Positions 56,397 to 64,000 of a stretch of 64,000 nt of DNA are shown in pieces (the stretch's first letter is position 1; each line of letters begins with the position of its first letter). Origin of the DNA: Agarilytica rhodophyticola (lineage in GTDB: Bacteria > Pseudomonadota > Gammaproteobacteria > Pseudomonadales > Cellvibrionaceae); contig NZ_CP020038.1 of assembly GCF_002157225.2 (NCBI RefSeq), forward strand, positions 2,758,501-2,822,500. The letters are read 5' to 3'. Under the pieces are notes generated by a model. It ran no database searches. It saw nothing but the letters and a program-made list of their open reading frames with translations, and was not told the origin of the DNA. The position numbers and the translations under genes are program-made.

Positions 56397-58406
56397 ATGA
56401 CGTTAAATTTATCCATAATAAAATCACCAGCAGGCGCATCGCTTGCTACTTCACAAAAAACGTTTGCCGAGCAGGGAGGTACAATTGGTCGAGGCGAAGG
56501 CAACGATTGGGTGTTAAGTGATCCAGAGCGATTTCTCTCTTCTAAGCACTGCACTTTAAGCTATGAGGGTGGCCAATATTTTTTAACTGATACTAGCACT
56601 AATGGTACTTTTATTAATGGCGCTCCTGAGCCTTTGGGTAAAGGCGGGCAAACACCTATAAACAATGGTGATACTGTTGAAATTGGTGATTACCAATTTC
56701 GTGTAGAAATGAGTAATGGTATGGGGGCTCCAGCTGTCGATGCCTTTGCCCAGAATCCCGCTTCTTTGGAAAATGACCCTTTCGCCGACGATGAAGACCC
56801 TTTCACTATTTCCGGCAGGTTGCCACCAGAAGGATTTTCAGATCCGTTTGCTAGCGACCCTGTTGCACAACCAGCGACCGATGCTTTTGACTCTAACTCA
56901 GGTTTTGGTGTTGACCCTATGGCGGGTGATCTTTCGCTAGACGCGGATCCTCAAAATGTGGATCCGCTGGCAGCTCTTGATAATCTTGGCAGTAAACAAG
57001 TAGGGGGGACGGTTAACCCATCTACAGACGCAAGCCTTGACCCGCTTGCCAATAATGATCCTTTCGCCCAGCAGCCTGCTATTCCACTGGATGATTTTTT
57101 AACACCGTCGAACCCTATAGCAAAACCGCAAGATAGTTTTCAACATACCGGCGGCAGTCAAGGTGATAACGCTGGCGCCATCAACCAGTCTATTGATTGG
57201 CCTGAAGCGAAAAATGAGAATCTTATTCCCGAAGATTGGGGCGATGACTTTTTAGGTGGTGGTGATAATACCCCATTAGAGTCTCCACAACAGCAACCTC
57301 ATATGCCGCAATCGCAGACGCCTGAACCCAAACCTCAAATTCCTACACCGCAAATTCCCACACCTATGCGGCAACAGCCTATATCCCAGGAACCAATAGC
57401 TAGTGATCCATTGCTCCAGGAACCATTACATCAAGAACCACTGCAGAATAAACCGTTGCCTCAGGATCCCTTGTCCCATGAGCCACTAGTGCCTGATGAT
57501 TTTGATTTGGGAATTGAAGATGCGACTCTGCATCAAGATGCTCAGCCACTGGAAGACTTTGCTCCTCCTCCACCTGAAGATGTTGCTCAGAATAAGCCGT
57601 GTCCCGAGCTTAGGGAGCCTTTATTAGATGAGCGCCCACCGGAGCGCCCTATCCCCATTGAGCCTAGCCCGCAACATCAAGAAGCACGTGTGGCGGCAGA
57701 GCATGTTAATCAAATACCGCCAGTGTCTTCAGCGAGTCAGCCCAGTACTCCTCCACCGCGAACTCCCTCGCCGCCCCGTCAGCAGGTTGCACAAGCGGCA
57801 GGTGAAGCGTTACTGGAAGGGTTGGGGCTTAGCAATAAAGACTTGTCCGCTGATGACGTGGAAAAAATCTATGGATCTATTGGAGAGCTGATGCCGGTTA
57901 TCGTGAATGGCATGATGCAAGTACTCAGATCTCGTGCGAGTATCAAAAACGAGTTTCGGATGAATGTCACCACTATTCAGCCAATTGAAAATAACCCTCT
58001 TAAATTTTCCGCAGATGCCTATGAAGCCATAGACAATATGTTCGTTCGAAAGAGCAGCGCCTATATGGGGCCAAAACAAGCATTCCAGGAAGGCTTTGAT
58101 GGTATTAGTGAGCATCAGGTTGCGATTATCGCCGGTATTAGAGAGGCATTTAAAAGTATGATGGATCGCTTCGACCCTCAATTACTTGAGAAACAATTTG
58201 AAAAGCAAAATAAAGGTGTGATTTTGCCTGGGATGCAAAAAGCTAAATTTTGGAGCAGTTACGTCGATTATTACAAAGGTTTCGTCGATAATATGGAAAA
58301 TACTTTTCAATATCTGTTTGGCGATGAGTTTGTACAGGCTTATGAAGACCAGTTAAGAAGGCTCGCTGTTGAACGAAAACAAAAGCAAAAAGAAAACAAC
58401 AATTAG
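56397..58406 (+). CDS. tagH: FHA-domain type VI protein TagH
   Basis: 669 residues from ATG 56397 (GGAAG nine bases upstream). N-terminal FHA phosphothreonine-binding domain: GTIGRGEGNDWVL, SSKHC, TDTSTNGTFINGA. A long disordered middle (about 110-480) is acidic, then Pro/Gln-rich with repeated (Q/H)EPL phrases near nucleotides 57410-57500. C-terminal type VI FHA domain (about 490-665; FRMNVTTIQPIENNPLKFS, EGFDGISEHQVAIIAGIREAF). TagH proteins take part in phospho-dependent T6SS activation with PpkA and PppA; neither kinase nor phosphatase is in the window. Confidence 0.92.
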   Translation: MTLNLSIIKSPAGASLATSQKTFAEQGGTIGRGEGNDWVLSDPERFLSSKHCTLSYEGGQYFLTDTSTNGTFINGAPEPLGKGGQTPINNGDTVEIGDYQFRVEMSNGMGAPAVDAFAQNPASLENDPFADDEDPFTISGRLPPEGFSDPFASDPVAQPATDAFDSNSGFGVDPMAGDLSLDADPQNVDPLAALDNLGSKQVGGTVNPSTDASLDPLANNDPFAQQPAIPLDDFLTPSNPIAKPQDSFQHTGGSQGDNAGAINQSIDWPEAKNENLIPEDWGDDFLGGGDNTPLESPQQQPHMPQSQTPEPKPQIPTPQIPTPMRQQPISQEPIASDPLLQEPLHQEPLQNKPLPQDPLSHEPLVPDDFDLGIEDATLHQDAQPLEDFAPPPPEDVAQNKPCPELREPLLDERPPERPIPIEPSPQHQEARVAAEHVNQIPPVSSASQPSTPPPRTPSPPRQQVAQAAGEALLEGLGLSNKDLSADDVEKIYGSIGELMPVIVNGMMQVLRSRASIKNEFRMNVTTIQPIENNPLKFSADAYEAIDNMFVRKSSAYMGPKQAFQEGFDGISEHQVAIIAGIREAFKSMMDRFDPQLLEKQFEKQNKGVILPGMQKAKFWSSYVDYYKGFVDNMENTFQYLFGDEFVQAYEDQLRRLAVERKQKQKENNN

Positions 58407-58427
58407 ACCAATGATGGAAGAAAGAAT

Positions 58428-58934
58428 ATGAAACATTATGCCTTGTTAGCCGGAAAATATATCTTATTGTTTTCTATGTTAGTGTCGATGTGGGGGTGCA
58501 CGACGGTTAACCATAAAGTGGGGGAAGCGCTTAATTTGGATACCGATTTAAAGCTCGAGTTATTTGTCGATGAGGAAATAAACCCTGACGAAAATAATCA
58601 GTCATCTCCGGTATTCATCAGACTGTATGAACTCAATAGTCCTAAGGCCTTTGAAAAAGCAGACTTTATTGATATTTATGAGCGAGATGAAGAAGTACTC
58701 GGCGATACTTTTGTCAAAAAGCAGGAATTAAAACGTGTTGTACCGGGAACCTATAGGAAGGAGCGATTTGTTCTGTCCAAGGATACCCGTTATGTGGCAT
58801 TGTTTGCCGAGTTTTACAATTATAAAGATTCTAAAGCTAAGCTTCACTTCGCTGTCACTTCAAGCAATGTTATACGCAATGCTATTAAGATTAGTGTTGA
58901 TGGTAACAAGATTTTGCTGGGTAAAAAGAATTAA
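58428..58934 (+). CDS. tssJ: Type VI secretion lipoprotein TssJ
   Basis: Outer-membrane lipoprotein that anchors the TssL-TssM membrane complex. 168 residues: signal ending in MWGC (Cys24), then a transthyretin-like beta sandwich with SPVFIRLYELNSPKAFEKADFIDIYERDEEVLGD, the typical TssJ stretch. Starts 21 bp after tagH. tssK-tssL-tssM normally come next but are not here. Confidence 0.93.
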   Translation: MKHYALLAGKYILLFSMLVSMWGCTTVNHKVGEALNLDTDLKLELFVDEEINPDENNQSSPVFIRLYELNSPKAFEKADFIDIYERDEEVLGDTFVKKQELKRVVPGTYRKERFVLSKDTRYVALFAEFYNYKDSKAKLHFAVTSSNVIRNAIKISVDGNKILLGKKN

Positions 58935-59399
58935 TAGCCTTCATACTTTGTAGCTTCTCAGCGCTATATATTTTTACGATACCGGGGGTAAGCATCGAAT
59001 GCCTATTCCTGGGATGGCGCTAGCGATACTATCTATGAGCTATGAGATAAGATTTAAAGAATAAGATAGCGCTAGCTTTAAAAGTGGTTCTTTGTTGTTT
59101 TTTGTGCCGCGCTTATACTTACTTAGTGCTCTTCACTATATCCCCTCATAGTCGCTAAGGATTTGCCCTGATCTAAAGCGTAAACAAAATGCCTTGAAAC
59201 TGCTTCTTATCTTTGCTACCCTCGCGCACCCGTAAGGCATCCCTAGGTTAATATTTATGCTAAACCTAAGGTTTAATACCCAATGGTCGCTGGCCTACTT
59301 ATTTGCAGTAGTGGCATAGGCGGTGGTTGGGCGCCAAGCTTTTTTATACTTCTTCAGGATTGTGCCAGTGAACACCTGTGAGAGGTTACATTAATTGAA
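58935..59399. other. tssJ-rpsA intergenic region
   Basis: About 465 bp without a gene. An imperfect long inverted repeat (GCTAGCG...CTATC at 59019-59033 with GATAGCGCTAGC at 59065-59076) follows tssJ by about 85 bp and may end its transcript. The remainder should carry the rpsA promoter. Confidence 0.5.
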
Positions 59400-59445
59400 C
59401 CGCATACTGGTAATGCGGCCATAAAAGCAGCGTTTTTCAACGCTG
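59400..59445 (+). promoter_or_regulatory. Structured rpsA leader with two hairpins
   Basis: CCGCAT-(ACTGGTA)-ATGCGG at 59400-59418 and CAGCGTT-TTTC-AACGCTG-like at 59428-59445, the second ending 20 bases before the rpsA ATG. No strong Shine-Dalgarno is present (only AGG at 59454-59456). E. coli rpsA also lacks a proper Shine-Dalgarno and uses leader hairpins for S1 autoregulation. Confidence 0.6.
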
Positions 59446-59465
59446 ACTCATATAGGTATTTCTAC

Positions 59466-61151
59466 ATGAGCGAATCTTTCGCAGAACTCTTCGAAGAAAG
59501 TTTACAAACCATTGATATGCAACCTGGCACCATTGTGACTGGTGTTGTTATTGATATCGACCAAGATTGGGTAACAGTCCACGCAGGATTGAAGTCTGAA
59601 GGCGTCATCCCAGCTGTCCAGTTCCTTAATGAAAAGGGTGAACTTCACCTTAATATAGGTGATGAAGTACAAGTTGCTCTCGAAACTGTTGAAGATGGTT
59701 TCGGTGAGACCCGACTATCACGTGAGAAAGCTAAACGTGCTGAGTCTTGGAAAGTGCTTGAAGCTGCACACGATGCTCAAGATGTTATTACTGGTGTTAT
59801 AAATGGTAAGGTCAAAGGTGGCTTTACTGTTGATGTTGCGGGAATCCGCGCATTCTTGCCTGGTTCTCTAGTGGATGTTCGTCCGGTTCGTGAAACTAAC
59901 CATCTCGAAGGCAAAGAGCTTGAATTTAAAGTGATTAAGCTCGATCAAAAACGCAACAATGTTGTTGTTTCTCGTCGTGCTGTTATGGAACAAGCTAACT
60001 CTGAAGAACGTGAAGAGTTGCTCGCGAACCTTCAAGAAGGTATGGCTGTTAAAGGTGTGGTTAAAAACCTTACCGATTACGGTTCCTTCATTGATCTTGG
60101 CGGTGTTGACGGTCTTCTTCATATCACTGATATGGCGTGGAAGCGTATTAAGCACCCAAGTGAGATCTTAAATGTTGGCGATGAGATTGAAGTTAAAGTT
60201 CTTAAGTTCGATCGTGAGCGCAATCGTGTATCTCTTGGTCTTAAGCAGTTGGGTGAAGATCCTTGGTTTGATATTACTAAGCGTTACCCAGAAGGCGCCA
60301 AAGTGGTTGCTAAGATCACTAATCTTACGGATTATGGTTGCTTTGCTGAAATCGAAGAGGGTGTTGAAGGTCTGGTTCACGTTTCTGAAATGGATTGGAC
60401 AAATAAGAACATCCACCCATCTAAGGTTGTTAACCTAGGTGACGAAGTAGAAGTGATGATCTTGGATATCGATGAAGAGCGTCGTCGTATTTCTCTTGGT
60501 ATTAAGCAGTGTCAAGAAAACCCATGGGATGCTTTCTCTTCACAATACGAGAAGGGCAACAAGATCTCAGGAAAAATCAAGTCTATCACTGACTTCGGTA
60601 TCTTCATCGGTCTGGACGGTGGTATCGACGGCCTTGTTCACTTGTCGGATATTTCTTGGAATGAACCTGGTGAAGAGGCTGTTCGCAAGTTCAAGAAGGG
60701 TGATGAGATCGAAACTGTTGTGCTGGCAATCGACCCAGAGCGTGAGCGTATTTCTCTAGGTGTTAAGCAGTTGGATGTCGATCCTTTCTCTGCTTACATT
60801 ACTGAGAACGACAAGGGTAGTGTCATCAAAGGTGTGGTTAAGGCTGTAGATGCAAAAGAAGCCATTATTACACTTGCTGATGATGTTGAAGCAACTCTAA
60901 AAGCTTCTGAAATTAGTCGCGATAAAGTTGAAGACGCCCGTAATGCGCTTAAAGAAGGTGATGAGGTTGAAGCCAAGATCACTAATGTTGATCGTAAAAA
61001 CCGCACAATACTTCTAAGCATTAAGTCGAAAGACATTGCCGATGAAAAAGAAGCTATCAAAGAGCATAGCCAGAAGCAAAGTGAAAGCGCAGCTCCTGCA
61101 ACTATTGGTGACTTGATTAAGGCTCAAATCGAAAGCCAAGAAAACCAATAA
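59466..61151 (+). CDS. rpsA: 30S ribosomal protein S1
   Basis: 561 residues with six S1 RNA-binding repeats (for example [27 protein letters not shown] and [27 protein letters not shown]). S1 binds mRNA to the 30S subunit. Length and Asp-rich start ([24 protein letters not shown]) are typical. Separated from cmk, its usual neighbour, by about 24 kb here. Confidence 0.98.
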   Translation: MSESFAELFEESLQTIDMQPGTIVTGVVIDIDQDWVTVHAGLKSEGVIPAVQFLNEKGELHLNIGDEVQVALETVEDGFGETRLSREKAKRAESWKVLEAAHDAQDVITGVINGKVKGGFTVDVAGIRAFLPGSLVDVRPVRETNHLEGKELEFKVIKLDQKRNNVVVSRRAVMEQANSEEREELLANLQEGMAVKGVVKNLTDYGSFIDLGGVDGLLHITDMAWKRIKHPSEILNVGDEIEVKVLKFDRERNRVSLGLKQLGEDPWFDITKRYPEGAKVVAKITNLTDYGCFAEIEEGVEGLVHVSEMDWTNKNIHPSKVVNLGDEVEVMILDIDEERRRISLGIKQCQENPWDAFSSQYEKGNKISGKIKSITDFGIFIGLDGGIDGLVHLSDISWNEPGEEAVRKFKKGDEIETVVLAIDPERERISLGVKQLDVDPFSAYITENDKGSVIKGVVKAVDAKEAIITLADDVEATLKASEISRDKVEDARNALKEGDEVEAKITNVDRKNRTILLSIKSKDIADEKEAIKEHSQKQSESAAPATIGDLIKAQIESQENQ

Positions 61152-61173
61152 CGCTATTGCGTTAAGCTTACAT

Positions 61174-61201
61174 AAAAACGGCCTAATGGCCGTTTTTTTT
61201 T
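61174..61201 (+). terminator. Rho-independent terminator after rpsA
   Basis: AAAACGGCC-TAAT-GGCCGTTTT followed by a continuing T-run, 23 bases after the rpsA stop. Confidence 0.92.
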
Positions 61202-61703
61202 GGATGCGAAATAGTAAAGCTATGCTACTTTTAATATAAAAGCAGAGCTGCTAAGAAAATAATTATTAATAGTCTTAGTTTCAGTAAGCGCTTTGTTAGA
61301 TGTGGTTCTATATCTTTTGCTCTACTTTGATCTTCTTTTTTAATAAGGAGAATCGGATAGGTGTAGTTTGGTGCTCATCTATTAGATGGTTCGATATAGT
61401 TTGTATATTATCCACTAGATAACGGCCTATGCGGCTTGTGGCGCTTTAATCGTTATAAAGTCTCATTTATGCAAAGTGTAAAGATGATTAGTTGCCAAAT
61501 AGGAGTATGTGGCCTTCCAATTCTATGAAAACTCTTGTATAACAATAACTTGCGTTTATTATATAAGCTGAACTATTGTTTTATATTGTAAGATTATGAT
61601 ATCTACAGGGTTTCGGGCTATTTAGATGAAGACAAGCCCTAATAAGCCTTGAGTAAGATTAATCAGATAACATAGTGCGTGTTTAAGGACTGGGGCTGCC
61701 TAA
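61202..61703. other. rpsA-ihfB intergenic region
   Basis: About 500 bp, very AT-rich, no supported gene or RNA. Because of the terminator after rpsA, ihfB must have its own promoter in here. Confidence 0.5.
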
Positions 61704-62000
61704 ATGACAAAATCAGAACTCATAGAACGTATTGCTGCTCGGCAAGATCAACTTTCTGCTAAAGATATTGAGCTGGCAGTCAAACTGGTATTGGAGTATA
61801 TGTCACAAGCACTGGCAACAGGTGAAAGAATAGAAATTCGTGGCTTTGGTAGTTTTTCTTTGCACTATCGAGCCCCTCGTATAGGTCGAAATCCAAAAAC
61901 AGGAGAATCTGTTGAGTTGGATGGTAAATATGTGCCTCACTTTAAGCCAGGTAAAGAAATGCGAGATAGAGTGAACGAGAGCTTGTTAAAAGAGAATTAA
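61704..62000 (+). CDS. ihfB: Integration host factor beta subunit
   Basis: 98-residue DNA-bending protein: [14 protein letters not shown] start, [17 protein letters not shown], and the DNA-intercalating arm [14 protein letters not shown] (Pro in the arm). The beta-chain rather than alpha is favoured by the start and by position after rpsA. Two genes downstream, sugar-nucleotide genes begin. Confidence 0.96.
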   Translation: MTKSELIERIAARQDQLSAKDIELAVKLVLEYMSQALATGERIEIRGFGSFSLHYRAPRIGRNPKTGESVELDGKYVPHFKPGKEMRDRVNESLLKEN

Positions 62001-62316
62001 GTTCTAGATGTGTCCGAATGTAAAATTGCATATCCAATCTCACACCGCTATTAACATGTTACATTGTGTTACACATACTTTTTTATTTTAAAACTGAGAT
62101 AAATTACCAAGAATATATCGATGAAAACACCATAGCATAATATAGAGCCCCGCTTTTTTATGTGTCAGATAAGGTTTATTTTATGTTTTGCGATCAATGT
62201 GGCGTCAAAGTTTGTAAAAAAGTTGTTCCTAGTACATATTTATACAATACGAAACAATATCTTTTCGCTATAATCTCGCCCAAATTTTTACTACTTCATA
62301 TTTAAAGGAATTTTTG
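62001..62316. other. ihfB-algA intergenic region
   Basis: About 315 bp, AT-rich, no gene seen. Shine-Dalgarno AAAGGAA just before 62317. Probable promoter of the polysaccharide gene. Confidence 0.5.
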
Positions 62317-63735
62317 ATGTCCCAAGACGTCACATCGAATGTCATACCAGTGATTCTTTCTGGTGGAAGTGGTTCTCGTCTCTGGCCAAAATCGCGCAAA
62401 GCTTTTCCTAAGCAACTCCATAAACTTTATGGTAACTACACCATGTTGCAACATACCTATAATCGTGTTGACGGACTAGCTGCTCCGATTGTTGTATGTA
62501 ATGAAGCCCAGCGCTTTATGGTTGCCGACCAGCTTTCAGAGGTTTGTAGCAAACGACCCACTATACTTTTAGAGCCTGTAGGAAGAAATACAGCGCCCGC
62601 TATTGCGATCGCTGCGATGCAGGCAAAGAAACAGGATGAAAATGCCGTTTTGGTCGTGCTGCCTGCTGATCACCAAATTAAAGATACTGACATATTTAAG
62701 CAGGCGCTTGATATCGCGCTTACTAAAGCATCAGAAGGCAAGCTTGTGGCATTTGGGGTTGTGCCTTCTCATCCTGAAACAGGTTACGGTTATATTAACG
62801 CGTTATCTGAATGTGATCAGGGTGCAGAGATAAAATGTTTTGTAGAAAAACCTAACAAAGAAATTGCTGAACAGTATCTAGCTAGTGGGGAGTACTTTTG
62901 GAATAGCGGAATGTTTGTTTTTTGTGCAAAAACATTTCTGGATGAGTTAGAAAAGTATGAACCAGAGATTATTGTTTCTTGTCGCCAAGCTCTGAAAAGT
63001 TCTGCAGAGGATTTGGATTTTGTTCGTTTAGATAAAAATGCCTTTTCCAGTAGTAAAGATATTTCTATCGACTATGCTGTTATGGAAAAAACATCAAAAG
63101 CATGGTGTGTGCCTTTGGATTGTGGCTGGAGCGATCTTGGCAGCTGGCAGGCCCTTTGGGAGAGCTCTGAAAAAGATGACAACAATAATGTCTCCCTTGG
63201 TGATGTGGTAACCATTAACTGTGAAGGTTCTTTATTCCATAGTGAGTATCGTTTAGTCGCAGGTATTGGGTTAAAAGACATTGCTGTAGTAGACACAGAT
63301 GATGCGCTTTTAGTGGTGAATAAAGCCCATACTCAAGATGTAAAAAAAGTCGTGGATTGGTTGAAGTCAAAAGATCGCAGTGAATTCAATTTACACCGTG
63401 AAGTTCACCGTCCGTGGGGAAGTTATGACTCGATAGATAATGGCGATCGTTTTCAAGTTAAGCGTATTGAAGTGAAGCCCGGTGCTAGCCTGTCTTTGCA
63501 AATGCATCATCATCGAGCTGAACATTGGATTGTTGTTTCTGGAACCGCCTTGGTTCAAAAAGGTGAAGAAGAAGTATTGTTAAGTGAAAATCAGTCGATT
63601 TACATTCCGCTTGGGGATAAGCACCGACTGACAAACCCTGGCAAAGTGCCTTTGCAGCTAATTGAGGTACAAAGCGGAAGTTATCTCGGTGAAGATGACA
63701 TCGTGCGTTTTGAAGATACCTTCGGTCGGGTTTAA
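62317..63735 (+). CDS. algA: Mannose-1-phosphate guanylyltransferase / mannose-6-phosphate isomerase
   Basis: Bifunctional enzyme supplying GDP-mannose. 472 residues from ATG 62317: nucleotidyltransferase signature SGGSGSRLWPKSRKAFPKQ (15-33), VEKPN, NSGMFVF; and a C-terminal type II phosphomannose isomerase cupin (about 350-470; LHREVHRPWGSYDSID, LQMHHHRAEHW, YIPLGDKHRLTNPG). The symbol is by family; ManC/CpsB/WbpW are the same family, and which polysaccharide it serves is not known. Confidence 0.93.
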   Translation: MSQDVTSNVIPVILSGGSGSRLWPKSRKAFPKQLHKLYGNYTMLQHTYNRVDGLAAPIVVCNEAQRFMVADQLSEVCSKRPTILLEPVGRNTAPAIAIAAMQAKKQDENAVLVVLPADHQIKDTDIFKQALDIALTKASEGKLVAFGVVPSHPETGYGYINALSECDQGAEIKCFVEKPNKEIAEQYLASGEYFWNSGMFVFCAKTFLDELEKYEPEIIVSCRQALKSSAEDLDFVRLDKNAFSSSKDISIDYAVMEKTSKAWCVPLDCGWSDLGSWQALWESSEKDDNNNVSLGDVVTINCEGSLFHSEYRLVAGIGLKDIAVVDTDDALLVVNKAHTQDVKKVVDWLKSKDRSEFNLHREVHRPWGSYDSIDNGDRFQVKRIEVKPGASLSLQMHHHRAEHWIVVSGTALVQKGEEEVLLSENQSIYIPLGDKHRLTNPGKVPLQLIEVQSGSYLGEDDIVRFEDTFGRV

Positions 63736-63799
63736 ATTGATAAGTGAATAGCTGGCGTAGGCATTGCACTATGCGCCGACAACAGATATCAGGGGTTAC

Positions 63800-64000
63800 A
63801 TGTTCATGGAACAAGGGATAGTGGTATTGGCGTTCTCGTTCGCCATGGCATTTATTATTGTTAAAGTATTGAAACCGGTTGCCTACTGGGCGGAATTGGT
63901 GGATAAACCTGGAGGACGAAAGCAGCACGATGGCTTAATTCCTCTGGTTGGTGGAATTGCTATATATATTAGTGTTTTCTTAACTACTTTAATTTTTCTA
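63800..64000 (+). CDS. WecA/MraY-family sugar-1-phosphate transferase, N-terminus only
   Basis: Runs off the right edge after 67 codons. Two membrane segments are visible, with the LVDKPGGRKQHDGLIPLVGGIAIY motif between them, typical of undecaprenyl-phosphate GlcNAc-1-phosphate transferases (WecA, TagO, WbpL). AGGGG lies upstream; the start may be 63800 or 63806. With the mannose gene before it, it suggests an O-antigen or exopolysaccharide locus beginning here. Confidence 0.85.
   Translation, partial: MFMEQGIVVLAFSFAMAFIIVKVLKPVAYWAELVDKPGGRKQHDGLIPLVGGIAIYISVFLTTLIFL

Noticed and set aside
1-64000. CRISPR arrays, tRNA or rRNA genes, prophage
   Set aside because: No regular spacer-repeat arrays, no cloverleaf-type sequence and no phage structural or integrase genes were seen.

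Overview
The window looks like chromosome of a marine, moderately AT-rich, polarly flagellated gammaproteobacterium related to the Cellvibrionaceae / Pseudomonadales side of the class (Saccharophagus or Teredinibacter-like). The basis is gene content and order recalled from Pseudomonas: flhA-flhF-fleN-fliA-cheYZAB-motCD-parC-parP-cheW-DUF2802, then yciK-mupP-ubiG-mtaD next to gyrA, a fused tyrA-aroA, and rpsA-ihfB. No rRNA, tRNA or CRISPR array was seen, and I ran no database search.

Region 1 (1-19.1 kb): a truncated transglutaminase-like TPR protein, then the flagellar regulation and chemotaxis block, read rightward. Export gate (FlhA), placement and number control (FlhF, FleN), sigma-28, the core phosphorelay, one stator pair (MotC/MotD), and the ParC/ParP system that places chemoreceptor arrays at the pole. 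A 263-bp MITE-like element sits exactly at the cheB stop codon.

Region 2 (19.1-36.7 kb): housekeeping genes. A leftward set yciK-mupP-ubiG-mtaD (cell-wall recycling, ubiquinone, nucleoside salvage), then rightward gyrA, pheA, tyrA-aroA, cysD-cysN, an outer-membrane barrel, a ComEA-like protein, pyrF, cmk and lapA-lapB. The block usually seen as pheA-tyrA/aroA-cmk-rpsA-ihfB-lapAB-pyrF is broken up: rpsA-ihfB lies about 24 kb from cmk.

Region 3 (36.7-59 kb) occupies that break. It holds an unusual membrane-anchored HELLH protein, an overlapping leftward operon of three TPR proteins plus a tiny secreted protein, and a type VI secretion locus: tssA-B-C1, a three-gene toxin-antitoxin cassette, tssC2-E-F-G-H leftward, and tagH-tssJ rightward. 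tssK, tssL, tssM, hcp and vgrG are absent from the window.

Region 4 (59-64 kb): rpsA with a structured leader, ihfB, a mannose-1-phosphate guanylyltransferase gene, and the start of a WecA-family sugar-phosphate transferase, which probably opens an exopolysaccharide or O-antigen locus.
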